Source: DATMRF01 sp035566435 (GTDB taxonomy: Bacteria > Verrucomicrobiota > Verrucomicrobiia > Limisphaerales > UBA8199). Taken from it: DNA of 64,000 nucleotides. The position numbers and the translations under genes are program-made. The notes under the pieces were generated by a model. The model worked only from the letters and a program-made list of their open reading frames with translations, was not told where the DNA came from and made no database searches. This document shows, piece after piece, positions 40,909-49,337 of the stretch. Numbering within the stretch: the first letter of the stretch is position 1; the number at the start of each line of letters is the position of its first letter. Location of the stretch: assembly GCA_035566435.1 (NCBI GenBank), contig DATMRF010000002.1, forward strand, positions 32,956 through 96,955, given 5' to 3'.

Positions 40909-42327
40909 TCACACAAATTTGCCGGGATTCAGAATCCCTCGCGGGTCGAGCGCTTGCTTTATCGTCCGGTGCAGCGCGCGCGCTTCTTTCGAGACGGCCA
41001 TCGGCCACCAGCGCTGTTTGGCCAGGCCAATGCCGTGTTCACCCGTAATCGCGCCGCCCCAGGCCAGCACCTGCGCGAACAGCTCGTTCAGCGCCGCGTC
41101 ACTGCGCTTTTTCGCGCCGGGTTGCTTGAAATCCACCATGATGTTCGTGTGAATGTTGCCGTCACCGGCGTGGCCGAAACACGCGACGTCCAGGCCGTGT
41201 TTCTTTTGCAAGCGCGCGGTGAAGGTGAACAAATCTTCGAGCCGGCCACGAGGCACGACGATGTCCTCGTTGAGCTTGGTCAGGCCGGTATCGCGCAGCG
41301 CGTAGGAAAACTCGCGGCGAATCTGCCAGACCTCCTCGCATTGAGCTGCGCCCAGGCCGGTCTGGATGAACAGCGGTTTTTGCGGCGCGATGAGTTTTTG
41401 CAGGTCGCGGATTTCGCTGCGGACCGAGCGGGCCTGGCCGTCGAGTTCGACGATCAAGTGCGCCTGGCAATGGCGGAGAGCTGCGAGATAGGGGACTTTT
41501 GATTTTTGATTTTTGATTTTTGATTGGGCCGAGATCCGTTTGAACGCCGCAGCGAGGGTGAAGGCATCTGCCAATTCAAGGGCTGCGGGGAGGAAGCCCG
41601 CGCCGAGAATCGCGTGCAGCGAGCGGACGGCGGAACGCATCGAGCTGAAGCCCACGGCCAGGCAGGCGCGATAGGGCGGCAGCGGCAGCAGTTTCAACGT
41701 GGCCTCGGTGACGACGCCGAGCAATCCCTCGGAGCCGACGAAAAGGCGGTGCAGTTCGAACCCGGTTTTGTTCTTGTGGGTGCGGCCGCCGAGCCGCACG
41801 ACCGAGCCGTCTGCCAGCACAACTTCCAGGCCAAGGACATAGTCGCGGGTGACGCCATATTTAAGGCAACGCGGGCCGCCGGCATTCGTGGCGATATTGC
41901 CGCCGATGAAGGTGTCCTTCTTGCTGGCCGGGTCGGGCGGGTAAAACAAGCCGCGTTTTTCGACAGCGTCCTGAAGCTTCTGGGTGTTGGCCCCGGCCTG
42001 GACGACCGCGACAAAGTCGGCGGCATTAATCTCTTTGATGCGGTTCATCCGGGCGAGGGAGAGGACGATGCCGCCGCGCACGGGCACAGCGCCGCCGACG
42101 TAGCCGTGTCCCGAGCCGCGCGGGGTCACGGGTATGTTATGGCGGTTGGCGAAGCGGAGCAGGGTGGAAACGGACTGGGTGGTCCGAGGCAGCGCGACGG
42201 CTTCGGGCAGGTGCGAGGCGAACCATTTATCGCCGGCGTGCTCGGCGAGGACAGCAGGGTCAAGAGTAAGGTCACCGGCGGGCAAGAGCCGAGCCAGGCG
42301 GGAAAGCAAACCTCGGATGTTCAACAT
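40909..42327 (-). CDS. glcD: FAD-linked oxidase, glycolate oxidase subunit GlcD type
   Basis: About 472 residues of the FAD-binding PCMH oxidase family (GlcD/D-lactate dehydrogenase/D2HGDH group), oxidising 2-hydroxy acids. Visible are VTPRGSGHGYVGGAVPVRGGIVL, FIGGNIATNAGGPRCLKYGVTRDY and GSEGLLGVVTEATL for FAD binding, and C-terminal ACFGHAGDGNIHTNIMVD and ITGEHGIGLAKQRW with conserved His residues. A loop SAQSKIKNQKSK is encoded by four ATCAAAA heptamers (41497-41524). Start 42327 (MLNIRGLLSR) is chosen: upstream residues of the open frame are translated CGCAAAGG repeat. GlcE/GlcF partners are not adjacent. Confidence 0.92.
   Translation of the reverse strand: MLNIRGLLSRLARLLPAGDLTLDPAVLAEHAGDKWFASHLPEAVALPRTTQSVSTLLRFANRHNIPVTPRGSGHGYVGGAVPVRGGIVLSLARMNRIKEINAADFVAVVQAGANTQKLQDAVEKRGLFYPPDPASKKDTFIGGNIATNAGGPRCLKYGVTRDYVLGLEVVLADGSVVRLGGRTHKNKTGFELHRLFVGSEGLLGVVTEATLKLLPLPPYRACLAVGFSSMRSAVRSLHAILGAGFLPAALELADAFTLAAAFKRISAQSKIKNQKSKVPYLAALRHCQAHLIVELDGQARSVRSEIRDLQKLIAPQKPLFIQTGLGAAQCEEVWQIRREFSYALRDTGLTKLNEDIVVPRGRLEDLFTFTARLQKKHGLDVACFGHAGDGNIHTNIMVDFKQPGAKKRSDAALNELFAQVLAWGGAITGEHGIGLAKQRWWPMAVSKEARALHRTIKQALDPRGILNPGKFV
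41497..41524 (-). repeat. ATCAAAA x4 inside glcD
   Basis: Four perfect heptamers, ATCAAAA on the minus strand, adding a Lys/Gln/Ser loop to the oxidase in frame. Confidence 0.9.
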
Positions 42328-42338
42328 TGAACTAACTT

Positions 42339-42472
42339 TTAACGCAAAGGCGCAAAGGAGCAAAGGCGCAAAGCAGCCAGACAATTGGTCCTCCTCTTTT
42401 CCGGGGCTTCTCCGCGGTCATTCAGTCTTTTTCATTCCTTTGCGTCTTTGCCTCTTTGCGCCTTTGCGTTAA
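42339..42472. repeat. hairpin of CGCAAAGG-type 8-bp repeats, left of GxxExxY gene 2
   Basis: TTAACGCAAAGG and further 8-bp units at 42339-42373, a 63-base centre, then the inverted series at 42437-42472 ending GCGTTAA. It lies between the glcD start and the GxxExxY stop. Confidence 0.85.
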
Positions 42473-42493
42473 ACCCGCTTGGCATGGATGCGC

Positions 42494-42874
42494 TTAAAGG
42501 CCGTTGACCACACGGTGAATTCCGTCCCGGACGTACTTTTCCCCGAAGTTGATGACGAGCCCGAGTTTCAGTTTCGTCAGCCGCAGGTAGGTGAGCATCT
42601 GCGCCTCAAAAATCGGGTTCCATTCGGTCACGGCCTTGTTGTCGACTAATACCAGGCTATTGAGCTTCAAATCCAAGCGCAACGGGACGCCGAGCCGCTT
42701 GCCCTTGTAAAAGATGGGCACCTGAAGCTGACGCTCCACTTTTAGTCCGTTACGGGTCAGCTCTTCGACCATGGACTCTTCGTAAACCCCTTCGAGAAGG
42801 CCCGGCCCACCCAGCTCACGGTGAACCTCGATCGCAGCTTCCAAGATAACCTTGCTGATTTCGTTCTCTGTCAT
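42494..42874 (-). CDS. GxxExxY protein 2 (PD-(D/E)XK nuclease-like)
   Basis: A 126-residue GxxExxY family protein, divergent from protein 1. The motif reads GLLEGVY after KVILEAAIEVHRELGGP. The core LRLDLKLNSLVLVDNKAVTEW again has D-x-K at the usual E-x-K position; IFEAQMLTYLRLTKLKLGLVINFGEKYVRDGIHRVVN is typical of the C-terminus. A clear ribosome site (AAGGAGAACG) precedes the ATG. The gene is flanked on each side by hairpins made of CGCAAAGG-type 8-bp repeats (42339-42472 and 42915-43087). Function unknown; nuclease activity is inferred from the fold only. Confidence 0.93.
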   Translation of the reverse strand: MTENEISKVILEAAIEVHRELGGPGLLEGVYEESMVEELTRNGLKVERQLQVPIFYKGKRLGVPLRLDLKLNSLVLVDNKAVTEWNPIFEAQMLTYLRLTKLKLGLVINFGEKYVRDGIHRVVNGL

Positions 42875-42914
42875 TTCGTTCTCCTTCTGGCACTCTTTTC
42901 ACTTTAATTGAGTT

Positions 42915-43087
42915 TTAACGCAAAGGCGTCATGAACTTAACGCACGGACGCAAAGGAGCAGTAGTATCTCCTGGCGAATTCAATTGCGTGTGTAGTGCCG
43001 GCAGTTCAGTCCCCTCGGGTCCTTTGCGCCTTTGCACCTTTGCGCCTTTGCGTTGAATTCCCGTCCCCCTTTGCCTCTTTGCGTTAA
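42915..43087. repeat. hairpin of CGCAAAGG-type 8-bp repeats, right of GxxExxY gene 2
   Basis: TTAACGCAAAGGCG at 42915-42929 and a second start TTAACGC at 42938, then 60 bases, then inverted series at 43021-43055 and 43069-43087 ending CTTTGCGTTAA. Two nested or partly duplicated arms are visible on each side. The last bases overlap the stop region of the PIN/TRAM gene (43084). Confidence 0.8.
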
Positions 43088-44109
43088 GTGCCTAGCGTTG
43101 CCGTGGTGGATTTTAAGTCCGCAAATACTATGACGCCCGCGCCGGTTTGGTGCAGGGCCTGGACCTGCGCATCGACTTGCTGGCCGACGCAAGCCTGACC
43201 CTGGTTGACCACCACCATCGTACCGTCGGGCAGGTAGCCGACGCCCTGGCCTTTCTCCTTGCCTTCACGCACAATCCGCAACGAAAGCACTTCCCCCGGC
43301 AGCAGGACCGTGCGCAACGATTTCGCCAGATCGTGCAGATTGACGAAGTTCACGCCCTGAAGCTCGGCGATTTTGCCGAGGTTATAATCGTTGGTGTACA
43401 GCTTGGCGCGCAGATTGCGCGCCAGGTGCACCAGTTTGGCATCGACCTCGGGTTCATCCGGGAAATCGCCGTCGTGGATCTTTACCTCGTTCTTGTTGTT
43501 GTGCTGGATGCGGTTGAGCATCTCCAGGCCACGCCGGCCACGAGCGCGTTTGATTGCGTCGTGCGAATCGGCGATCGTCTGCAACTCCTTGAGCACGAAG
43601 CGCGGCACCACGATCAGTCCCTCGACGAAGTTCGCATCCAGGAGATCGGCGATGCGCCCATCGATAATGGCGCTGGTGTCGAGGAGCAGCAGGTTGTCCG
43701 GTTTGTTCTGGGGCGCGAATCGGACATACGGAATAATCAGCGAGAAATCTTCTTTGTTGCTGCGCATCGCCAGGACGATGCCGATGTAACTGAACCCAAG
43801 AAAGAGGCAGAGCCGGATGAGCCAGCGCTGTTTCTCGTCGGCCTGGTCGAACAGGCCGGAATGGTCCACCAGCACCGAGACCACCATGCCGAGGATCAGC
43901 CCAAAGGTGGTAGCCGAGAACGCGCGCAGCGAGAAGCCCTTGAGCATTTCGTCGATCGCGATCAGGAGCCACCCGAAGCCGAAACCGATCGCCATGCCGA
44001 TCAACGCACTCAACGGCAAACCGACATACTCCTGGCGCACCTGGCTTACGGCGTAACCGCCCGCGGTGCACATGGCCAGGAACAGAATCCGAATGACCCA
44101 GAGAGCCAT
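43084..44109 (-). CDS. PIN/TRAM-domain membrane protein (YacL type)
   Basis: A 341-residue protein with four N-terminal membrane helices, a PIN nuclease-like domain (LLLDTSAIIDGRIADLL, VPRFVLKELQTIAD, GRRGLEMLNRIQ, DAKLVHLARNLRAKLYTNDYNL) and a C-terminal TRAM RNA-binding domain (GEVLSLRIVREGKEKGQGVGYLPDGTMVVV). This is the Bacillus YacL/PilT-N architecture. The acidic PIN residues are retained, so RNase activity is possible. It is the last gene of the mlaEFD run, 9 bp after mlaD. Its 3' end runs into the CGCAAAGG repeats. Confidence 0.9.
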   Translation of the reverse strand: MALWVIRILFLAMCTAGGYAVSQVRQEYVGLPLSALIGMAIGFGFGWLLIAIDEMLKGFSLRAFSATTFGLILGMVVSVLVDHSGLFDQADEKQRWLIRLCLFLGFSYIGIVLAMRSNKEDFSLIIPYVRFAPQNKPDNLLLLDTSAIIDGRIADLLDANFVEGLIVVPRFVLKELQTIADSHDAIKRARGRRGLEMLNRIQHNNKNEVKIHDGDFPDEPEVDAKLVHLARNLRAKLYTNDYNLGKIAELQGVNFVNLHDLAKSLRTVLLPGEVLSLRIVREGKEKGQGVGYLPDGTMVVVNQGQACVGQQVDAQVQALHQTGAGVIVFADLKSTTATLGT

Positions 44110-44118
44110 GGTATCTAT

Positions 44119-45111
44119 TTACTCATACGCATTCTTCGGCGACGGCAGGCCCTTCGCCGCCGGCGGTTCTTCTGGCTTCGGCGGTTTGTGGCTCCACAGG
44201 ATGCCCCACAAGCCGAGGCGATTCAAATTGCTGGTTGTGATGCTCAAATTACTCGCGATCTGCGATACATTGGCCGCGATTTGCTCATTCTTGAGCAGGT
44301 CCCCGGCCAGACCCTTCCCTGCCTGCACGTCGCTCAGCAGACTCTTGAGGGATTCGCTCGAGGATTCAAGGTTTTTCACCACCTCGTGGACTTCAGGGCT
44401 GTTGGTGGCGACGAGGGCGGTGAGCCCGGTGGCGAACCGGGACATTTCCTGCGAAAAGGCCATCAGGTTGCTGCTCGAGACCGCCAGCGAAGGGCCATTG
44501 GTGGCAACGACGGCATCAATCTTATCGATGGTGTTCCGGGCGCGCTCGGACACCTCGCGCAGGTTGGCGACGGTGACGGCCATATTGGTAAGCGACTGGG
44601 GATTAAGGACAACCTGACTCACGTTTACCAGGGCCTCGTTCAACTTTTTGACCGTGTCGTCAATGCGCACGATAAACCCGCTGGCGCTGCGCGTAAAATC
44701 CTGCAAGTTAAACGGCGCCTGGGCTTCGGCTTTATCGCCATCGACGAAGAGCTCTTTTTCGTTCTTGGTCGGCACAATGGCCACGTACTGGTCTCCCAGG
44801 AAGCCGGATTGCTCGATGTTGAACCGGGCGTCCTTATGGATTTGGTACTGTCCGAAGATGCGCAACACAATCGTCACCGTCTTCCCATCCGGCGTGAGGC
44901 GGATATCGGAGACGGTGCCGACCTGGACGCCGGACATGAGCACGGCGGCGCGGGTTTTCAGGCCGGCGACGTTGGAGGCGCTGAGATCAATCTCGTAGGT
45001 TGGCCGGAAGAAGGTGAGGCCCTTGCTGAATTCCAACAACAGGGCCGCCAGCAACGCGAGGCCGATGAACACAAACAAACCCACTTTCCATTCCAGGCGC
45101 GATTTGCTCAT
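44119..45111 (-). CDS. mlaD: MlaD-type lipid-binding protein (MCE domain)
   Basis: A 330-residue substrate-binding component of a phospholipid ABC transporter. One N-terminal anchor (VGLFVFIGLALLAALLLEF) is followed by an MCE domain (LSASNVAGLKTRAAVLMSGVQVGTV, GDQYVAIVPTK) and a long helical C-terminal part with coiled-coil character ending in a Pro-rich tail. Such proteins sit in the periplasm and pass lipid between membranes. Start overlaps the mlaF stop (ATGA), and the PIN/TRAM gene follows 9 bp downstream. Confidence 0.92.
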   Translation of the reverse strand: MSKSRLEWKVGLFVFIGLALLAALLLEFSKGLTFFRPTYEIDLSASNVAGLKTRAAVLMSGVQVGTVSDIRLTPDGKTVTIVLRIFGQYQIHKDARFNIEQSGFLGDQYVAIVPTKNEKELFVDGDKAEAQAPFNLQDFTRSASGFIVRIDDTVKKLNEALVNVSQVVLNPQSLTNMAVTVANLREVSERARNTIDKIDAVVATNGPSLAVSSSNLMAFSQEMSRFATGLTALVATNSPEVHEVVKNLESSSESLKSLLSDVQAGKGLAGDLLKNEQIAANVSQIASNLSITTSNLNRLGLWGILWSHKPPKPEEPPAAKGLPSPKNAYE

Positions 45112-45851
45112 AAAACTGGTATTTGGTCCGAAACGCCCTCGACGAACTGGCGCACCACCGGATCTTTCGAGTTAAAAATCTCGTCGGGCGTGCCGGTGGT
45201 GTAAATTTTTTTCTCGTGCAGCATCAGGATGCGCTGGCCCAGGCGGCGGGCGCTGCGCATGTCGTGAGTCACGACGACCGAGGTGACGTTGAGCCGGTCG
45301 CGCACGCGCAGGATCAGCTTGTCAATGCTGTCGGACACGATCGGGTCCAGGCCGGTGGTGGGCTCATCGTACAGCACGATTTCCGGCTGGTAAACGATGG
45401 CGCGGGCCAGGCCGACCCGTTTGCGCATGCCGCCCGAGAGCTCGGACGGTTTTTTGTTTTCGGTGTCCGGCAACTCCACCAGGTCGAGCACGTGGGCGAC
45501 CCGCTCGGCGATTTCTTCCGGCGGCAGCGAACGGTCGCGCCGGAACGGGAAAGCGATGTTTTCGGCCACCGTCATTGAGTCGAACAGCGCCGCCGACTGG
45601 AAGAGCATGCCGAACTTTCGCCGGACGCGCAGCAATTGGCGTTCGTTGAGCGGCACAATGTTTTCCCCGTCGACCAGCACCTCGCCCGCATCGGGCTTGA
45701 GCAGCGCGATCAGGTGCTTGAGCAGTACGCTCTTGCCGCCGCCGCTCCGGCCGATGATCACTACCGACTCGCCCTTGTCGATGCACAAGCTGACGCCATC
45801 CAGGATGATGTTGGGGCCGAAACTCTTGGTGAGCTCGCGCACTTCGATCAT
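45108..45851 (-). CDS. mlaF: lipid-transport ABC ATPase (MlaF type)
   Basis: A 247-residue ATP-binding subunit with Walker A GRSGGGKS, signature LSGGMRKRVGLARAI, Walker B IVLYDEPTTGLDP and the switch His (VVVTHDMRSARR). It drives lipid movement through the MlaE permease. Both ends overlap neighbours by 4 bp (ATGA), showing a tightly coupled mlaE-mlaF-mlaD operon. Length and motifs are normal. Confidence 0.95.
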   Translation of the reverse strand: MIEVRELTKSFGPNIILDGVSLCIDKGESVVIIGRSGGGKSVLLKHLIALLKPDAGEVLVDGENIVPLNERQLLRVRRKFGMLFQSAALFDSMTVAENIAFPFRRDRSLPPEEIAERVAHVLDLVELPDTENKKPSELSGGMRKRVGLARAIVYQPEIVLYDEPTTGLDPIVSDSIDKLILRVRDRLNVTSVVVTHDMRSARRLGQRILMLHEKKIYTTGTPDEIFNSKDPVVRQFVEGVSDQIPVL

Positions 45852-46624
45852 AGCGTGTGGAAAATCTTCCCCAGCGTCAGGGTCAGGAAGAAGTTCGAAA
45901 TGAGGATGGTGATGGAGGAATAGACGACGGCTTCGGTGGTGGCGCGGCCGACGCCCTCGGCGCCCTCGCCGCAGTACATGCCTTTGTAGCAGCCGATGAT
46001 GGCGACGATTCCGCCGAAGACGAACGCCTTGATCAGTCCGACCACGACATCAGAGGTCGCGGTGTATTTGAGCATGTTGTACCACAAATAGGTCGGGTCG
46101 ATTCCCAGCAGGTAAACGCCGACGACGTAGCCGGCGCCAATGCCGACAGCCATGGATTCGGCGGTCAGCAAGGGCAGGGCGGTGTGCAGCGCGAGCAACC
46201 GCGGCACCACCAGGTAATCCACCGGGTGCGTTGCCAGTGTCCGCAGCGCGTCGATTTGCTCGGTGACCTTCATTGTGCCCAGCTCGGCGGCGATTGCCGC
46301 GCCGACTCGCCCGGCCACCATCAGGCCCGTCAAAACCGGGCCCAGTTCGCTGCACATTGAGACGCTGACCACCGCCAGCGTCGCGGTATCCATCTTGACT
46401 TTGTGGAACTGGAAATAAGTCTGTGCGCCCAACACCATGCCGGTAAACGCGCCGGTGATCAGCACTACCGACTGCGATTTCACCCCGACAAAGTAAATCT
46501 GGTAGAGCAGGTCACACCAGGCCGGCTTGAAGGTGAACAGCGAGCTGATGGCGTCCCTGGCCAGCAGTGTCAGGCGGCCTAGCCCTTCCAACGACTTGGA
46601 AATCCGTTGACCCCAGAAATACAT
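45848..46624 (-). CDS. mlaE: lipid-transport permease (MlaE type)
   Basis: A 258-residue inner-membrane permease with five to six helices and the family motifs VKSQSVVLITGAFTGMVLGAQ, GPVLTGLMVAGRVGAAIAAELGTMKVTEQIDAL and GCYKGMYCGEGAEGVGRATTEAVV. It is first in the operon with mlaF, mlaD and the PIN/TRAM gene. The outer-membrane lipoprotein MlaA and periplasmic MlaC are not present in the window. Confidence 0.95.
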   Translation of the reverse strand: MYFWGQRISKSLEGLGRLTLLARDAISSLFTFKPAWCDLLYQIYFVGVKSQSVVLITGAFTGMVLGAQTYFQFHKVKMDTATLAVVSVSMCSELGPVLTGLMVAGRVGAAIAAELGTMKVTEQIDALRTLATHPVDYLVVPRLLALHTALPLLTAESMAVGIGAGYVVGVYLLGIDPTYLWYNMLKYTATSDVVVGLIKAFVFGGIVAIIGCYKGMYCGEGAEGVGRATTEAVVYSSITILISNFFLTLTLGKIFHTL

Positions 46625-46720
46625 AGGCGCCCGAAAATTACCAAAGCGCGCCTGCGTTGGCTAGAGGCGGTTGCAACGGGGAGGGATTGGAAATGGGGGG
46701 CAGGAACGGGGCGGAGGGCC

Positions 46721-46815
46721 AAAGCGGCAGAGGATAGCCGCCAAAACGCAAGCGTTCGCCGTGGCTCCCACGAATGCCCGCCAGGTTTTGGAGTGCGGCT
46801 GTCCTCTGCCGCTTT
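46721..46815. repeat. palindromic element with 21-bp arms
   Basis: Arms AAAGCGGCAGAGGATAGCCG (with one more base, 46721-46741) and 46795-46815 are reverse complements with one mismatch; the centre is 53 bases. It lies between mlaE and the small gene at 46901 and is unrelated in sequence to the family at 29.8-38.5 kb. Confidence 0.8.
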
Positions 46816-46900
46816 CCTCTGCCGCAGCGGGCAACCAAGCCGGGCTCCCGGTGCAACTAAGGCCAGCGACGACTAAAGCCAGCGGTTGGTGACGCGAGCC

Positions 46901-47146
46901 TTAATTATTCTCTGGTCTAGGCAGTACCAGTTCGCCGCGATAATAAAAATCAAACCCGCGTCCCGCGCCCTCCTGGAGCAGCAACGGATCAATTTCGACC
47001 CTCGCTTTAAGCATGAACCCACCGACGGTGATTGAGTCCCAAATCACGAACGCCCGTTCCCCTTCGAACTCCAACTCCATATCGATGCTGTTGGTCTTAC
47101 CCTGGCCCGACTTCAAGCTTCTGATTTTGTACAATTTAACGTGCAT
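46901..47146 (-). CDS. small protein of unknown function
   Basis: About 81 residues from the ATG at 47146 (MHVKLYKIRSLKSG). The composition is coherent: alternating beta strands (TNSIDMELEFEGERAFVIWDSI, FMLKARVEIDPLLLQEG, GFDFYYRGELVLP) that could form a single small beta barrel. No signal peptide, Cys motif or membrane segment. I do not recognise a family. An ATG ten codons upstream (47176) is possible. Lack of neighbours on the same strand gives no context. Confidence 0.5.
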   Translation of the reverse strand: MHVKLYKIRSLKSGQGKTNSIDMELEFEGERAFVIWDSITVGGFMLKARVEIDPLLLQEGAGRGFDFYYRGELVLPRPENN

Positions 47147-47746
47147 GCGTTGGCATTGATTGCCGATTCTTCGCATTCTCTTCTAGGGTCACCCCGCCGA
47201 AAAGTCACGCGGAAAGGCAGCCAACGACCCTCACATGAATATGTGAGGCTGGGAGGTGGGGTGGTGGAGCGGTGGAGTAATGGAGTGCTGGATTATTGGA
47301 TTAAAGGATTGGTGGATTCTCAGCCTTTAGCCCTCAACCACCCACGCACTCTGCGGTTGACCGCTAAGCGCAGGCTTGCGCGCACACCGCCGCCGTCCCT
47401 GACGGGTCGGTTGACGTTTTCTGACGGGTAAGCTGACGGGTAAATCGTAAAAAAAAGGCTGTTTTTTGCGGGTGCTGACGGGTTGACGGGTCCATACACC
47501 CCCAAGGGTATATACCCCCATCACAATCGTCCTCCTCTTTAATCTTCTAGCTTCTATGGAATAGCTGCGACGTGAATTCTCCCGGTTGCACGCCTCCTGA
47601 CTAAGCCAGAGTCAACCAAACCAATCTGAGCCAATCCGAACCTGAAAAATTTTCCATCACTCCACTTCCTGATCGCTCGACCGCTTCTTCGCCCAAAAAA
47701 AAGTGTCCTTGTGTGCGGAAACCTGCTACACCGCCACCCAATCGGA
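47147..47746. other. intergenic repeats upstream of the TolC-like gene
   Basis: About 600 bp. Seven consecutive 8-bp units of TGGAGTAA type lie at 47265-47320, and CTGACGGG recurs at 47399, 47421, 47433 and 47475, followed by TTGACGGG at 47483. The rest is gene-free and becomes AT-rich towards the TolC-like gene, where its promoter should lie. Confidence 0.55.
47265..47320 (+). repeat. 8-bp periodic repeat TGGAGTAA type, seven units
   Basis: TGGAGCGG, TGGAGTAA, TGGAGTGC, TGGATTAT and related units follow each other with exact 8-bp spacing. The same family forms the inverted pair before lpxA at 10369-10473. Confidence 0.8.
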
Positions 47747-49330
47747 ATGAGCATCCAGGTTCGGAATGGAAAACCGGAAGAGCAAAAGTTGGTGAAGCTC
47801 TACATGGACCTGACCGGGCAGTGTGAGTCCTGCGCGCGGGGCGTCTATATGTACGTGTCCTCCCCAGAGAGCGCGCCGGCTGAACCGGTCACGGAACTGA
47901 CTCTCAAACCCGCCCCTGCTGAGGAACCGGGAGACGGCGAGGGAGCTTCACCGCGCCGGCCTTTGCCGCACACCGTGCTGGCGCTCGTTGCGCTCGGGCT
48001 TTCGCTGACGGTGGCGCCGGTAGCGGCGGCGACCGGTCCGGCGGTGACCAACACCTTCATCACGAGCCCAATCTCGCTGGCTGATGCTGTCAACCTGGCT
48101 CTGGCGCAGAATCCAACCGTGCTTCGCGCCCGCAAAGATTTGGAGTCGACGCTGGGTATTGCCATCCAGACCCGAGCCATTGCTTTGCCGACGCTTGGTA
48201 TCAACGGCTCCTTTGGCGCAGTTCAGCGCACCGACATCGATACCTTCGCAACCCCCGGCGTTACGTTCGGCACCCCGCAGAATTGGTCGTCGCAGGTCAG
48301 GATAGTCCAAAACTTTTACCAGGGCGGCCGGATGCTGTCAGCCCTCCGCGCCGCGAATCTCTCGAAACAGCAATCGGTCTTGAACTATCAGACCGCCCTC
48401 GCCGATACCGTGGTGAGCGTTCAAGTTGCCTATTACGACGTTCTCCTGGCGGCCCAGCAAATCACCGTCCAGGAGGCCTCGGTCGAGCTCCTCACGCGTG
48501 AGCTAGCCGATACCACACGCCGGTTCGATGCCGGCACCGTTCCCCGCTTCAATGTGCTGCGCGCCGAAGTGGAGTTGGCCAACGCGCGGCCGCGCCTGAT
48601 TAATGCCCGTCACCGCCTCAGCACCTCCCGGAACAGCCTGGCTAACCTCTTGGGGTTCAACATTCCGCGCGAGACGTCCGAGGAGATTCCGCTGACACTC
48701 TCGGGCCGGCTCGACGCGGAGCCGTACGATCTTGAATTGCCGCGCGCGATTAACCTCGCGCTCGAAAAGCGAACCGAGCTCGGCGCTTTGCGCGCGGCCC
48801 GGGCGCTTCGTCAGGAAGACCTCATCAATGCCAAAGCCGGCTACAAACCGATTCTGCAGGGTTACGTCGGCTACGACTTCCACAATTCGATGCTCAGCCA
48901 GGACCTCTCAGTCGAAGACCATGGCTGGATAGCCGGCGTCCAACTGACCTGGAACCTGTTCGACGGCCGGCGCACCCAGGGACGCATCCAGGAAGCTGCC
49001 GCCAATTCCGACCGCGCCGGCATAGACCTCGACGACTCCGCCCGGCGTATCGAACTTGAAGTCCGCACCGCGTTCTCGAATTTCATTGAGGCTCGCGAAG
49101 TCCTCGAATCGCAAAAAAAGGTTCAGGAGCAAGCTGAGGAAGCTCTTCGCCTGGCCCGCGCCCGCAACGAGGCGGGCACCGGCACCCAGCTCGATGTCTT
49201 GAGCGCCCAAACCGCCCTCACCGAGGCCCGCACGACCCAGATCCAGGCCCTGCACGACTACGCCGCCGCTCGCGCTCGCTTGCAACGCGCCGTCGGCATG
49301 AACGTGCCCAGCGAGGCAATCGAGAAATAG
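47747..49330 (+). CDS. TolC-family outer membrane protein with extra N-terminal segment
   Basis: A protein of about 527 residues. From about residue 105 it is a standard TolC-like channel: ISLADAVNLALAQNPTVLRARKD, two long coiled-coil repeats with TRRFDAGTVPRFNVLRAEVELANAR and GTGTQLDVLSAQTALTEARTTQ, and a WNLFDGRRTQGRI strand. What is odd is the start: MSIQVRNGKPEEQKLVKLYM followed by DLTGQCESCARGVYMYV, a compact soluble-looking segment, then an acidic Pro-rich linker and only at about residue 75-95 a signal-like stretch (TVLALVALGLSLTVAPVAAA). A GTG or TTG start near 47960 would restore a normal signal peptide, so a second small gene may be fused in frame. Confidence 0.8.
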   Translation: MSIQVRNGKPEEQKLVKLYMDLTGQCESCARGVYMYVSSPESAPAEPVTELTLKPAPAEEPGDGEGASPRRPLPHTVLALVALGLSLTVAPVAAATGPAVTNTFITSPISLADAVNLALAQNPTVLRARKDLESTLGIAIQTRAIALPTLGINGSFGAVQRTDIDTFATPGVTFGTPQNWSSQVRIVQNFYQGGRMLSALRAANLSKQQSVLNYQTALADTVVSVQVAYYDVLLAAQQITVQEASVELLTRELADTTRRFDAGTVPRFNVLRAEVELANARPRLINARHRLSTSRNSLANLLGFNIPRETSEEIPLTLSGRLDAEPYDLELPRAINLALEKRTELGALRAARALRQEDLINAKAGYKPILQGYVGYDFHNSMLSQDLSVEDHGWIAGVQLTWNLFDGRRTQGRIQEAAANSDRAGIDLDDSARRIELEVRTAFSNFIEAREVLESQKKVQEQAEEALRLARARNEAGTGTQLDVLSAQTALTEARTTQIQALHDYAAARARLQRAVGMNVPSEAIEK

Positions 49331-49337
49331 GTTGGGA

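Noticed and set aside
42328..42384. N-terminal extension of glcD
   Set aside because: Residues FAPLLLCAFALK are the translation of CGCAAAGG repeats; the family start is at 42327.
43147..45204. Long open frame (685 codons) opposite the PIN/TRAM and mlaD genes
   Set aside because: Antisense to two conserved genes; no domain recognised.
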